24,344 nucleotides of DNA, taken from positions 1 through 24,344 of the forward strand of contig CAZCFQ010000019.1 of NCBI GenBank assembly GCA_964497955.1. The letters run 5' to 3'. Position numbers and translations under genes: made by a program. The DNA comes from PWPR01 sp964497955. Its GTDB lineage: Bacteria; Bacillota; UBA994; PWPR01. Shown here one piece after another: positions 1 through 8,255 of this stretch (position 1 is the stretch's first letter; each line of letters begins with the position of its first letter). The notes under the pieces were generated by a model, which worked only from the letters and a program-made list of their open reading frames with translations, was not told where the DNA came from and ran no database searches.

Positions 1-1105
1 CTGGGAATCCTGCTTTTTCAATTTCTTTAACCATCGTTGCACCGCAACGTGTACAGGTTCCTCAGGTTGATGATAGAATTATCGCATCTACTCCCTCATT
101 ATTAAAGTATTCTATCATTTCATTAGCCATTCTAGCTGCTTCTGCTTGTGTTGTTCCTGTTCCAACGGTTGAATAAAAATAGTCATGTAATTTTCCGATT
201 TTTCCTTCTTTTTCATAAGCTCTTAAAGCATCAAGTGGAACACAAACATTAGGGTCTGCATCTGCTGCTGCTGGATCATACCCTGCATGAATTGTTTTAT
301 ACTCTCCTGCTTTTAATCTATCCATATCAGAAATATCATATCTTCCCCATCTAGTAGCTGAAGCTGACTGAATTCGATCTGGATTATTAACTGGAACAAT
401 ACCACCTGAAGTAACAAAAGCAACAGTTGCTTTTGATAATTCTTTGATAGGTGGTGCGATAGGAACAGCTTCTTTTGCTGGAATTGGTAATTCCGTTTCA
501 AAATCTTCACCAGCTAACTTTTTAAGCAACATATCTATAACTCTGTCAGCTGCAGGTTTTTCATCACTTCTCCATACTTGATGTCTTATACCTCTTGGAA
601 AATACCCTTCTGTTTTAGCATCTTTAAGTTCTTCATTTGCTAAAATCTTATTTGCAAAATTAGCCATATCTGTTAAGTCGCTTCTCATAGCAGCAGCACT
701 TCTACCGCCTCTAAAAATATACATTTCTTTCTTAAACATTTCTACTCCAGGATTCTCTTCATGCATTGATGTAACTACAGGAACATTAAATTCCTCTTTA
801 ATAGCTTTGCAAATTGTACCACAAGCTACTCCATAACGACCTGCTTGAAAAGCGGGACCTGCAATAAAAATGTCGAAATCTAATTGCTTTAATTCTCCTA
901 AAATAACTTCTAGCGCTTCTTCTGTGTTAGAGGTCATATAATTATCACCACATATTATAGTATGAGTGATTTCTGCATCTAACTTATTTTTAAGAAACAT
1001 TCCAGGGCCGACTACGCCACTTCTTACTTCTGGCTCAAAATCAGCTTTATCTTCTCCACCAATTTGGCCAAAGAATTGATTTATATAATGAACAGCCTTT
1101 TTCAT
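1..1105 (-). CDS. grdF/grdH: Sarcosine/betaine reductase component B selenoprotein subunit (GrdF/GrdH type), 3' end cut by window edge
   Basis: This is the Sec-containing subunit of a Stickland reductase component B, which cleaves a C-N bond of its amine substrate and passes the acyl group to selenoprotein A. It starts at ATG 1103-1105 behind a strong AGGAGGT site. The frame meets TGA at 62-64 after 347 codons. Translation beyond it continues as GTCTRCGATMVKEIE, which is the family's conserved context just after selenocysteine, so TGA is read as Sec (residue 348) and the gene is intact. Roughly the last 70-90 residues lie outside the window. The N-terminal half fits my memory of the sarcosine/betaine paralogues better than glycine-specific GrdB. 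The gene follows the proprotein subunit by 11 bp with no grdA between, which also favours a grdGF or grdIH unit. The substrate, sarcosine or betaine, cannot be settled here. Confidence 0.93.
35..64 (-). other. Bacterial SECIS element with Sec codon of the reductase subunit
   Basis: On the minus strand the TGA (62-64) is followed by 12 nt (50-61) and then a perfect 6-bp stem, CGTTGC at 44-49 and GCAACG at 35-40, closed by a GGT loop (41-43). A short hairpin with a G-rich loop just downstream of UGA is the known form of the bacterial SelB-binding SECIS. The spacing and stem length equal those at the second Sec codon in this window (13044-13075). Confidence 0.8.
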
Positions 1106-1116
1106 TTTTTTACCTC

Positions 1117-2436
1117 CTAAAACTCTTTAACAGTTTTTGGTGACCATCCAACAATTTGGTCTCCACAAAACATTGCATTGTTTTCCATAATAATCGATCC
1201 ATCTGGTTTAACTGAAGGTCCTAATATTTCATCGTCTTCCCAACCACCGGATAATCCATCTCTTCCAAGGGATTCTAACTCACCAATAACTTTATCCATT
1301 GGAGGCAACTTGATTAACTCTGATACATTACCACAAGATACAATAGCATCTGCTTTTACATCTAAGGCTACAAGTGGTTGTGAAGCTCCATCTCTACCAG
1401 TACATTCATTTGTTAAGCCAATTGTTTTAACACCTGCATCTTCTAGTGCAACTATGCAAGCTATAAAGTCTGCATCAGGATTGCCATAACCTTCTTCAGC
1501 AACAATAGCTCCATCTGCACCTAAGGTATTTGCCATAGCAGCTACCATTTGAGCAGCTCTTTCTTTTTGTTCTAGTGCCACATTAAGGTTTGACATTATA
1601 ACACCTAAGAAATTCAAAGTCTTATTATGTTCTTGATAAAGCCTTTTTATCATAGGATAATTCTGGAAATCATAAGTAGCCCATTTAGAAGAACATGGCA
1701 TAAATGAACCTGAAATAATTGCTCCATCTAATACTTCATTAGGATGTACAAATGTAGGCAACATTCTATTTGTGTCCCAACCGTAGTATAAATCATTGTA
1801 ACCTAACTCTTCCATTTGTGATTGAGGCTGTAATACTAGTACTACATTAGGCAAATCAGTTGCTTCTCTTTCCATAATCCCTGGTAAATTAAATTCTTCT
1901 ATTTCATCAGGTTCTTGGTCTTTAACACAACTAGCAATGTATTCTGCTAAACGCATACCAGCCCAACGTAAAGCTTTGTTTTTCTTCTGTTGCTCTCTTT
2001 GTTCAAATAATTCATCAGTATCAGCTACTAAAACAATATTCTTAAGTTGAGAAAAGTATGTATATTTAGCTCCTTCTCCACTCATATCAATAAGGCCGTC
2101 TTGGAAACTACCCCAATGTTGTCCTACTACTAAAACAGAACAACCTTTAAGTGCATGTAAGCTGCCTTCTCCACTTCTTGCTAATTCTCCAGTAACTCCA
2201 GGGAAAATAGCTCTTCCATCAGGCCTTACTCTTGGCTCAATGGCTTCTTTAACAGGAACAAGTCTTACACTATCTCCAGGCTTTACAATTTCTAAATCTG
2301 CTTGAGTAATATGCTCATCTTCTTTAACAACAGCTAATGCTTCTTCTTTATTAATAGTTAATAAACCATCAACAAAAGAAGTTTCTTTACCAAAAACTAT
2401 ATCTTGGACAAAGAAGTTACCGATCTTAAGATTCAT
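1117..2436 (-). CDS. grdG/grdI: Sarcosine/betaine reductase component B proprotein (GrdG/GrdI type, GrdE family)
   Basis: This is the 439-residue proprotein that self-cleaves into the two non-selenium subunits of reductase component B, one of which carries a catalytic pyruvoyl group made from cysteine. The start is ATG 2434-2436 (MNLKIGNFFVQD), preceded by AAAGGGG. A longer in-frame reading to 2511 is rejected because it would cover the promoter -10 box. Family features include the HWGSFQDGLIDMSGEG region (about 107-122), the GSFMPCSSKW region (243-252) and the NECTGRDGASQ region (343-353). By position Cys248 is the likeliest pyruvoyl precursor, close to Cys242 that I recall for GrdE; Cys345 is the alternative. 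The TAG stop sits 11 bp before the Sec subunit, so the two are co-transcribed. Family is certain; the substrate (sarcosine, betaine or glycine) is inferred from gene order. Confidence 0.9.
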   Translation of the reverse strand: MNLKIGNFFVQDIVFGKETSFVDGLLTINKEEALAVVKEDEHITQADLEIVKPGDSVRLVPVKEAIEPRVRPDGRAIFPGVTGELARSGEGSLHALKGCSVLVVGQHWGSFQDGLIDMSGEGAKYTYFSQLKNIVLVADTDELFEQREQQKKNKALRWAGMRLAEYIASCVKDQEPDEIEEFNLPGIMEREATDLPNVVLVLQPQSQMEELGYNDLYYGWDTNRMLPTFVHPNEVLDGAIISGSFMPCSSKWATYDFQNYPMIKRLYQEHNKTLNFLGVIMSNLNVALEQKERAAQMVAAMANTLGADGAIVAEEGYGNPDADFIACIVALEDAGVKTIGLTNECTGRDGASQPLVALDVKADAIVSCGNVSELIKLPPMDKVIGELESLGRDGLSGGWEDDEILGPSVKPDGSIIMENNAMFCGDQIVGWSPKTVKEF

Positions 2437-2482
2437 ATTAATCCCCTTTCTGCACTTTTGTGCACTAAAATCTTCTAACATG

Positions 2483-2522
2483 ATTATATAATAAACACGT
2501 TTATATTGCAAACACGTTTATT
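2483..2522 (-). promoter_or_regulatory. Promoter of the reductase operon with overlapping direct-repeat operator
   Basis: On the minus strand TTGCAA (2506-2511) and a perfect TATAAT (2483-2488) are separated by 17 bp, a strong sigma-A promoter. The 12-bp repeat AAACACGTTTAT occurs twice, at 2493-2504 (inside the spacer) and 2510-2521 (over the -35 box), and each copy is nearly palindromic. A regulator bound here would block polymerase. The adjacent divergent TetR-family gene is the obvious candidate ligand; that pairing is inference. Confidence 0.75.
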
Positions 2523-2602
2523 ATTTTTAATTGATTTTTTTGTTATCTATATATTTTTGTGTTAATATTATTACAATATATTAGGGAATTAAGGTGATTT
2601 AA

Positions 2603-3286
2603 GTGGATAATAAGACACTGAAGAAGAATCGAATGATGCGCTATTTCATTGACGCGACAGCAGACATCATTGCTAGTGATGGTGTAGAAAAAGTTACTGT
2701 AAGAAAAGTTGCTGATTTGGCTGGATATAATATCGCTACGTTATATAACTATTTCGAAAATTTAGATCATTTAGTTTCAATGGCTTCGCTCAAATTTATC
2801 AAACCATATACAGATGATTTGCCAAATTATATAAGAGATTGTAAAAACCCTCTTTGTAGAGTCTTAAAAATATGGGAATGTTTCTGCACACATGCGTATG
2901 CATCTCCTCATATTTATAAGTTTGTGTTTTATAAAGACGCAAACAACCCTTTTCCTAATAATATAAAAGAGTTTTATCAAATTTATCCAGAATATCTAGA
3001 TAATTTGGAAGAAGATATTTTAGATATGTTAACTAAAGATGATATTTATTATAGAGCTTTAGTCTTATTACGTGAATGTGTACAACAAGGATATTTTGAT
3101 AAAGATGATTTAGAAGATATTAATGAAATGGTTATTTACATTTACGAAGGAGTACTTACTAGTATTCTTTATCAGAGATATGATGGAACTATTGAAGACG
3201 CAGTTGAAAAGACATTAAGATATATTAAAAAAATATTTAAAGTGCATTTAAAAAAAGAGTGCGACATGGATTACTATAATTGCTAG
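2603..3286 (+). CDS. TetR/AcrR family transcriptional regulator
   Basis: A 227-residue regulator starting at GTG 2603 behind an AAGGTGAT site. The N-terminal TetR DNA-binding domain spans about residues 10-58, with the helix-turn-helix at about 31-52 (VTVRKVADLAGYNIATLYNYFEN region, where the LYNYF signature is typical). The remaining 170 residues are the helical ligand-binding and dimer domain, too variable to predict the ligand. It is divergent from the reductase component B genes, with 166 bp between starts, and the shared region carries the paired AAACACGTTTAT repeats on the reductase promoter. It is therefore likely a local repressor of the grd genes responding to substrate or a metabolite (inference). 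A bidirectional terminator follows directly. Confidence 0.88.
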   Translation: MDNKTLKKNRMMRYFIDATADIIASDGVEKVTVRKVADLAGYNIATLYNYFENLDHLVSMASLKFIKPYTDDLPNYIRDCKNPLCRVLKIWECFCTHAYASPHIYKFVFYKDANNPFPNNIKEFYQIYPEYLDNLEEDILDMLTKDDIYYRALVLLRECVQQGYFDKDDLEDINEMVIYIYEGVLTSILYQRYDGTIEDAVEKTLRYIKKIFKVHLKKECDMDYYNC

Positions 3287-3288
3287 AT

Positions 3289-3329
3289 AAAAAAGCTACA
3301 ATCTTCATTTTTGAAATTGTAGCTTTTTT
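3289..3329. terminator. Bidirectional intrinsic terminator between convergent genes
   Basis: A 14-bp perfect inverted repeat, AAAAAAGCTACAAT (3289-3302) and ATTGTAGCTTTTTT (3316-3329), with a 13-nt loop. A/T runs on both sides give a T-tract in either direction, so it can end both the TetR gene and the minus-strand M20 peptidase gene, whose stop is at 3339. Confidence 0.9.
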
Positions 3330-3338
3330 AATATAAAC

Positions 3339-4580
3339 CTATTTTTTTACCACTGATTTAGTTAAACCATTAACACCTGTAAGAGCTAAAAGCATTAGGT
3401 ATGACTTTTGAGATGCTTTATATACTCCATCTGGATCAAACCACTCACCCAAACTATGTACTCCACCTTCTTTACCACCTCTACCTATAGTTACTGCAGG
3501 AACTCCCAAATCAATAGCTTGGTTAGTATTTGTGCATCCGCCACTTGCAAGAATAGGATCTACACCAACAGCCTTAGTAGCCTCCCAAGCTGTTTGAACA
3601 ATAAATAAATCTTTATCTTGATTACCTGCTGGAACATCTAAGATTTTCTCAAACTCTACTTTTATATCTTGACTTCCCCAGCGTTCATTCTCTTCTTTTG
3701 CACCAAGCTTGAACATTTCAACAACCTTTTCTTCAAGTTTTTCTAACTCTTTTGCACTGTCACTTCTCATATTAATCTTAAAATTAGCTTTTTCAGCAAT
3801 TGCATGTATTTGGTGTCCACCTTCTATTAAACTAACAGCAAATGTAGTTTTAGGAGTTTTAGGCGGTTTTATATTACCTATATGAGTAATAGCTCTAGCT
3901 GCTGCTTGATTAGGATTAGCCAATCCAAAAGCTCCATAAGCATGTCCCCCCGGGCCAGTGTAAGTAACTGTGTAATTTTTAATCCCAGTAGCTTGATAAG
4001 TAACTTTATCTCTGCCAGAGCCATCTATTGAAATACTGGCATCAATTTCTGGATGGTTTTCAAGAAGTTTTCTCATTCCACCCATACCACCAAGTCCTTC
4101 TTCTTCAACAGTTCCTGCAATAATTATATTGCCATTAATTTCAGGCTTATATTTAACTAAAGCTCTTACTACGGAAAGATTTGCTGCTAATCCTCTTGTG
4201 TCATCACAAATGCCAGGAGCATAAATTTTACCATCTTTTTCTTTCGGGGTCACATCTGTTCCAAGTGCAAAAACTGTATCGAGATGTGCTTCAAGTAAAA
4301 CAGTTGGTCCTTGATTATTTCCTTTATAATATCCTAATACATTACCATAATCATCAATATGAACATCACTTAAACCTAAATCTTTTAACATCTCTGCATA
4401 ACGCTTCGCTTTGTTTTCTTCATGAAAAGTTGGCGCTTCAATTTGGACTAGCTCTTTTTGATCTTTTATAGCTTGGTCTAAATCATTTTCAATAAATTTT
4501 ATTGCTTCTTTAGTAGTTCCATCAGACAATAGTTTTCTAAAAGTTTCCCTAATTTCACTGCTAACACTATAGTTACTCAC
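3339..4580 (-). CDS. M20 family metallopeptidase (di-zinc aminoacylase/peptidase)
   Basis: A 413-residue cytoplasmic hydrolase of the M20/ArgE/CPG2 superfamily, likely releasing an amino acid from a small peptide or N-acyl substrate. Expected di-metal ligands are visible: His99 in the EAHLDT motif with Asp101, Asp126 in the GICDDTRG motif, the Glu159-161 cluster in TVEEEG (catalytic Glu plus ligand), Asp186 in SIDGSG, and a C-terminal His in GGVHSLGEWF. The small dimerisation domain sits in the middle (about 195-310), with the conserved GGHAYG segment. Start ATG 4578-4580 follows AAAGGAGGTAATTT. It lies downstream of two transporter genes on the same strand, but a hairpin between them suggests at least partly separate transcription. 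The exact substrate cannot be told from sequence. Confidence 0.88.
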   Translation of the reverse strand: MSNYSVSSEIRETFRKLLSDGTTKEAIKFIENDLDQAIKDQKELVQIEAPTFHEENKAKRYAEMLKDLGLSDVHIDDYGNVLGYYKGNNQGPTVLLEAHLDTVFALGTDVTPKEKDGKIYAPGICDDTRGLAANLSVVRALVKYKPEINGNIIIAGTVEEEGLGGMGGMRKLLENHPEIDASISIDGSGRDKVTYQATGIKNYTVTYTGPGGHAYGAFGLANPNQAAARAITHIGNIKPPKTPKTTFAVSLIEGGHQIHAIAEKANFKINMRSDSAKELEKLEEKVVEMFKLGAKEENERWGSQDIKVEFEKILDVPAGNQDKDLFIVQTAWEATKAVGVDPILASGGCTNTNQAIDLGVPAVTIGRGGKEGGVHSLGEWFDPDGVYKASQKSYLMLLALTGVNGLTKSVVKK

Positions 4581-4601
4581 ATAAATTACCTCCTTTAAAA
4601 T

Positions 4602-4639
4602 AAAAACACTTCAAATAAATTATATAATTATTTGAAGTG
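4602..4639 (-). terminator. Probable intrinsic terminator after the ANK-like transporter gene
   Basis: A 12-bp perfect inverted repeat, CACTTCAAATAA (4607-4618) and TTATTTGAAGTG (4628-4639), with a 9-nt loop. On the minus strand it is followed by a TTTTT tract (complement of 4602-4606). The stem is AT-rich, so termination may be leaky and allow readthrough into the M20 gene. Confidence 0.65.
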
Positions 4640-4647
4640 AATAGATA

Positions 4648-5973
4648 CTACTTATTAAGTCTTCTTCTTCCATTTGGTGTTAGTTTCCTAGCAAAAAAGT
4701 ATACTACTCCAAACTCACCTGCATATCCTAAAAGCATACTTAGACCAGCTAGTAAAGCACCTAGTTCTGGATAAATTGAAACTAATCCTAGAGAAATTGT
4801 CATTGATACCAAAAGATTGGCACCTTTAGACATTGTCAAAACAGGAGTCCTTTTTTCCATCATTAGTACACCCGCAAATAATTCAGAATTTGTTACAACT
4901 AGTGGAATAAATGCCATTGGTAACATTGTAGTTAAAGCTGCTTGAGTAATACTTGGATCTGTTCCAATTACATTAAGTAATAACCACTCGCCAATGGGTG
5001 TTAGTGATACCAACAATAGTATTGATGACCCAAATATACCAACCCCAAAAACAAATCGTTTAACTTTTGCAAAAGTCTCTTTGTTTTCAACGAAAACTAA
5101 AACTAATTGATGGATACTAAATGATATTCCAACAAGTATCCAGGAAAATGAATAAGCTACTTGATAAGCAGCTAGTGCAGTTTCAGGATTTACTGTCCTA
5201 GCTAAACCAGCATTTATAAAAGGTCTAATAAAATTTTGCAGCAACAATGCTCCCGTTATTGGGATATAAAATGCCCAAGTTGTTTTAAATGTAAGTTTTT
5301 CATCTTTTTGTGGCTTACTAGGTAGTTCTCCTCTTAAGTTTCTAGCAGTAATAAAAGACATAATGGCTTCTACTGACATACCTCCACCTAAAACAAAAAC
5401 TCCAACAGCTGACCCAGTAACAAACTTAAAGTTAACTAACACATAAGAAATAATGAGCATACTAGCTAATCTTAAAATCATGTTCATTGTAACAATGTGA
5501 GTCTTTTTGTTTATTACCAACAGACTTTGAAAAACTGATCTAAGAGCTGAAGCTATTGGTAAGATCATAAACAATCTAAAAGCTCTAATAACTTCTGGAA
5601 ATAGTGATTCACTAACTCCAACTATTCTTGTAAAAATAAATTTACCTATTGGGGTGTATCCTACAAAAAATAATATTGTAAGCACAAATCCTAATGCCAT
5701 CACAGTTACTTTTGATAAAGTTTTAAATGAACTCTTATCATCTAATAGTGCAAGATAAATTCTTCTAATTCCAAATAAAGGAGATTCAAATATATAGATA
5801 ATACTGTTAGCAACTGAATAGGCTGCTAAAGCTATCGCTGCATTTTCAGTTCTAGCTAGAGATGAACTAATAATGGAATGTGATCCCATCATTAACATAT
5901 ATGTTAAAGCTAATGGCGCAAAAAATATTAAAAGTTCAAGATAGTAATTTTTCTTTTCTTTTACTTTAGGCAA
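4648..5973 (-). CDS. Polytopic membrane transporter, MATE/MOP-like, resembling the ANK (ANKH) branch
   Basis: A 441-residue, strongly hydrophobic protein with about 11-12 predicted membrane segments in two similar halves; each half contains a LAAYxVAxS motif (residues about 49-56 and 268-275). That internal duplication and length fit the multidrug/oligosaccharidyl-lipid/polysaccharide exporter fold. From memory, the second half (a RPFINAGLAR segment, LAAYQVAYS, VKRFVFG, TPIGEWLLLNVIG, then a later MMEKRTPVL) reads like the progressive-ankylosis transporter family more than like NorM or DinF. The start is TTG 5971-5973 behind AGAGGAT. It follows an ordinary MATE gene by 118 bp containing a stable hairpin. 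Transport substrate is unknown. Confidence 0.7.
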   Translation of the reverse strand: MPKVKEKKNYYLELLIFFAPLALTYMLMMGSHSIISSSLARTENAAIALAAYSVANSIIYIFESPLFGIRRIYLALLDDKSSFKTLSKVTVMALGFVLTILFFVGYTPIGKFIFTRIVGVSESLFPEVIRAFRLFMILPIASALRSVFQSLLVINKKTHIVTMNMILRLASMLIISYVLVNFKFVTGSAVGVFVLGGGMSVEAIMSFITARNLRGELPSKPQKDEKLTFKTTWAFYIPITGALLLQNFIRPFINAGLARTVNPETALAAYQVAYSFSWILVGISFSIHQLVLVFVENKETFAKVKRFVFGVGIFGSSILLLVSLTPIGEWLLLNVIGTDPSITQAALTTMLPMAFIPLVVTNSELFAGVLMMEKRTPVLTMSKGANLLVSMTISLGLVSIYPELGALLAGLSMLLGYAGEFGVVYFFARKLTPNGRRRLNK

Positions 5974-5998
5974 ACTTAATCATCCTCTTATTAATTAC

Positions 5999-6021
5999 AG
6001 TAGCCGAATCTTTCGACTACT
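5999..6021 (-). other. Stable intercistronic hairpin between two transporter genes
   Basis: Read on the minus strand, AGTAGTCGAA (6012-6021) pairs with TTCGGCTACT (5999-6008) around an AGA triloop, a 10-bp stem with one U-G wobble. No T-tract follows, so it is not a standard terminator. It may stabilise or process the transcript between the MATE gene and the ANK-like gene. Confidence 0.6.
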
Positions 6022-6091
6022 AAAATATTTATCACAAATAATCATACCTGAAGCTAAATTAAAATACAACCCTGTTAATACCCTAATTTTA

Positions 6092-7450
6092 CTAATTAAT
6101 CATCGTTTCAATCTTTAAAACATCTTTACCAATTTTTACTGATACACTACCTAAAAGAAGTTGCCCAATACAAAGACCTAAAATCATTCCAACAAATCCA
6201 TTTAGCCTGGCACCAATATAAACTGCTGGTATTAAAACTAAAAATGTTCCTATCCCATTTATTATAAGGGACCATTTTGGTTTACCAATCGCATTTAACT
6301 CTTGTCCTGTCCAGTTATATAGATTAAGTCCCATTGAAGCAAAGAGAATTATCCTTAAATATATTACTGTAAGATTAATCACTTCTGGATCACTGGAAAA
6401 AATCTTTATAAGTGGTTTTGCAAAAAATAAAGCAATAATGAATGTAACCAAACCATAAAAAATTGCAATTAAGTTCTTTGTTATTCTAATTTGTTCAACT
6501 CTTTTTGCTTTCTTTGCTCCAAAATTTTGTCCTACCATTGGTACAATTGTAGTACCAACAGCACCACTAATTACAAATGCAAAGCTTTCTACCCTTGTTC
6601 CAACTGCTATAGCTGCTACAGCTATAGTACCTCCTACAGTGGCTGCTAAAGCTGTTAATATACTACGCAAAATTTGAGGGAATAATCTAATAATTGCGCC
6701 AGGAATTCCAACGTGTAAAATATTTCTCCAAGAAGCAAGCATATCACTTAACTTAGCTGGTTTTAAATCAAGTAGTCCGTGATGAAAGTGTAAAAAAGAT
6801 AAAGTTGCAACCATACCAATCGATCTAGAAATTGCAGTAGCTAAAGCTGCTCCACGTATACCCATTGCTGGCAAACCAAACCATCCAAAAATGAAAATTG
6901 GATCAAGTATTATGTTTGTAAAAGCACAAATGGTCATAACTATAAATGGCCTAAACATATCTCCCACTGCTCTCATGGATGAATCACTCACAGGCGGCAT
7001 AACAACAGCTATTATACTAATATAGTATATAGTCATGTATTCTTTAACTAAAGGTAAAGTAGCCTCATTAGCTCCTAAAAGAGTAAAAACTTCATCCATT
7101 GTTAAAAGCCCTATAATAGACATAATTATTACAGATAAAACAGATAGAATGATTCCATCAGTTGCAGTTCTTTTCATCAGCTTTTCATCTTTTCTGCCAA
7201 CTGCTCTAGATAATACAGAAGCTGAACCTATACTCATGCCAGATGAAATTGATCCAACAATCATAACTATGGGAAAGGTAAAGCCCATAGCAGCTAATGA
7301 TTCTGTCCCTAATTTGGAAACAAAATATGTATCTGTAAGATTAAATATTGTAAAAGCAAGCATTCCTCCAATAGTGGGTAATACTAGTTTAACAAAGTGT
7401 TTTTTTATACTTCCTGTAGTTAAGTCTAAATCTTTTCTACTAACTTTCAA
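6092..7450 (-). CDS. MATE family efflux transporter
   Basis: A 452-residue, 12-segment cation-coupled exporter of the MATE family (DinF/NorM-like). The beginning, LTTGSIKKHFVKLVLPTIGG, and the following FNLTDTYFVSKLGTESLAAMG are typical of clostridial MATE proteins. The mirrored second half contains GTRVESFAFVISGAVGTTIVPMVGQNFGAKK, the usual MATE repeat of the first-half VGRKD segment. The start is TTG 7448-7450; the ribosome site is weak (AAAGAG) but no better start exists nearby. It lies 50 bp downstream of the sirtuin gene and may be read with it. Likely role is export of drugs or metabolites by Na+ or H+ antiport; the substrate is not predictable. Confidence 0.93.
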   Translation of the reverse strand: MKVSRKDLDLTTGSIKKHFVKLVLPTIGGMLAFTIFNLTDTYFVSKLGTESLAAMGFTFPIVMIVGSISSGMSIGSASVLSRAVGRKDEKLMKRTATDGIILSVLSVIIMSIIGLLTMDEVFTLLGANEATLPLVKEYMTIYYISIIAVVMPPVSDSSMRAVGDMFRPFIVMTICAFTNIILDPIFIFGWFGLPAMGIRGAALATAISRSIGMVATLSFLHFHHGLLDLKPAKLSDMLASWRNILHVGIPGAIIRLFPQILRSILTALAATVGGTIAVAAIAVGTRVESFAFVISGAVGTTIVPMVGQNFGAKKAKRVEQIRITKNLIAIFYGLVTFIIALFFAKPLIKIFSSDPEVINLTVIYLRIILFASMGLNLYNWTGQELNAIGKPKWSLIINGIGTFLVLIPAVYIGARLNGFVGMILGLCIGQLLLGSVSVKIGKDVLKIETMIN

Positions 7451-7500
7451 TTAAATCAACTCTTTTTCTTAAAATCTTACTTATTATATCACTAAAAGAG

Positions 7501-8112
7501 CTAATCTGCCTTGATTATTCGTTTTAATAGCTCGGGTAATCTCGTACTAGCATTACTATTAATTTCATAAACCTTTTTATCTAAAGCTTTTGCATATCTT
7601 AAAATATCAATTGCAGTTGAAGTATAATACGATGTGCCAATAATAATTAAAACATCACATTGATTAACCATTAAAAAAGCTTGTTCCATTTTATCTAACC
7701 CATCTCCGTACAAAACTACTTTTGGTTGTAATATAGTTTTACATTTCGGACACACATACCCATAATTCAAGATTGAATACTTATGCTCAGTATTACAACT
7801 TTTACAAATAAGCTTTCTTAAATCCCCATGGATCTCTAAAACTTCTTTTGATCCTGCTTTGGTGTGAAGTCCATCAATGTTCATTGTAATTACAGGAATA
7901 TTATATTTAGCTAATATTAAATGTGCTTTATTTGGTTTAGCGTTATCTACGTTTTTCTTCAAATTAAATAAAACTTTAAAAAACTCTTTAGGATGACGAT
8001 TAAAATATCTTCGACTAAGTTTATTTCTTAAATCTCCCATTTCTTCAAATGTTGGAATCCCACTATCTTTTGAAATTCCAGCACCTGTAAATGCTAATAA
8101 CTTTTTAGACAT
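7501..8112 (-). CDS. Sir2-family (sirtuin) NAD-dependent protein deacylase, divergent motifs
   Basis: A 203-residue sirtuin, short for the family. Visible elements in order: the NAD-binding GAGISKDSGIP motif (10-20), TMNIDGLH (76-83), the likely general-base His95 in EIHGDLRK, a zinc site Cys103-Cys106 and Cys121-Cys124, the GTSYYTS loop (159-165) and the EIN motif (183-185). Two usually invariant motifs are altered. GIPDFR is replaced by GIPTFE, so the Asp and Arg are lost, and TQNID is TMNID, so the Gln is lost. That makes ordinary deacetylase activity uncertain; it may be a different NAD-consuming sirtuin branch. Start ATG 8110-8112 with GGGAGGAG upstream. Divergent from the M29 aminopeptidase gene and followed by MATE. 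Confidence 0.88.
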   Translation of the reverse strand: MSKKLLAFTGAGISKDSGIPTFEEMGDLRNKLSRRYFNRHPKEFFKVLFNLKKNVDNAKPNKAHLILAKYNIPVITMNIDGLHTKAGSKEVLEIHGDLRKLICKSCNTEHKYSILNYGYVCPKCKTILQPKVVLYGDGLDKMEQAFLMVNQCDVLIIIGTSYYTSTAIDILRYAKALDKKVYEINSNASTRLPELLKRIIKAD

Positions 8113-8200
8113 AAAACTCCTCCCTTTGTGTTAACATTTCTCATTAACTACATTATATATTAATCACTAGTAATACCAGAAACAAAAAGCAACTAACCCC

Positions 8201-8227
8201 TTGTTTTTCTTTAATTTGTGATATAAT
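8201..8227 (+). promoter_or_regulatory. Extended -10 promoter of the M29 aminopeptidase gene
   Basis: TGATATAAT (8219-8227) is a perfect extended -10 box. A weak -35-like TTGTTT lies at 8201-8206 with a short 15-bp spacer, acceptable for an extended -10 promoter. The start codon is 28 bp downstream. Confidence 0.6.
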
Positions 8228-8255
8228 TAAACTATATTTTAAAAAGAGGTGGATC

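Noticed and set aside
1178..1489. 103-codon plus-strand open frame opposite the reductase proprotein gene
   Set aside because: It is the antisense shadow of a conserved coding region with no independent support.
2434..2511. Longer N-terminus for the reductase proprotein starting at 2511
   Set aside because: It would contain the TATAAT box and part of the operator, and the added residues do not resemble the family; ATG 2434-2436 has a strong ribosome site.
7035..7454. 139-codon plus-strand open frame opposite the MATE gene
   Set aside because: It lies fully antisense to a clear MATE coding region, lacks a ribosome site and has no recognisable protein features.
8152..8181. Promoter for the sirtuin gene on the minus strand
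   Set aside because: A good TATAAT lies at 8152-8157 but no acceptable -35 box is found at normal spacing.
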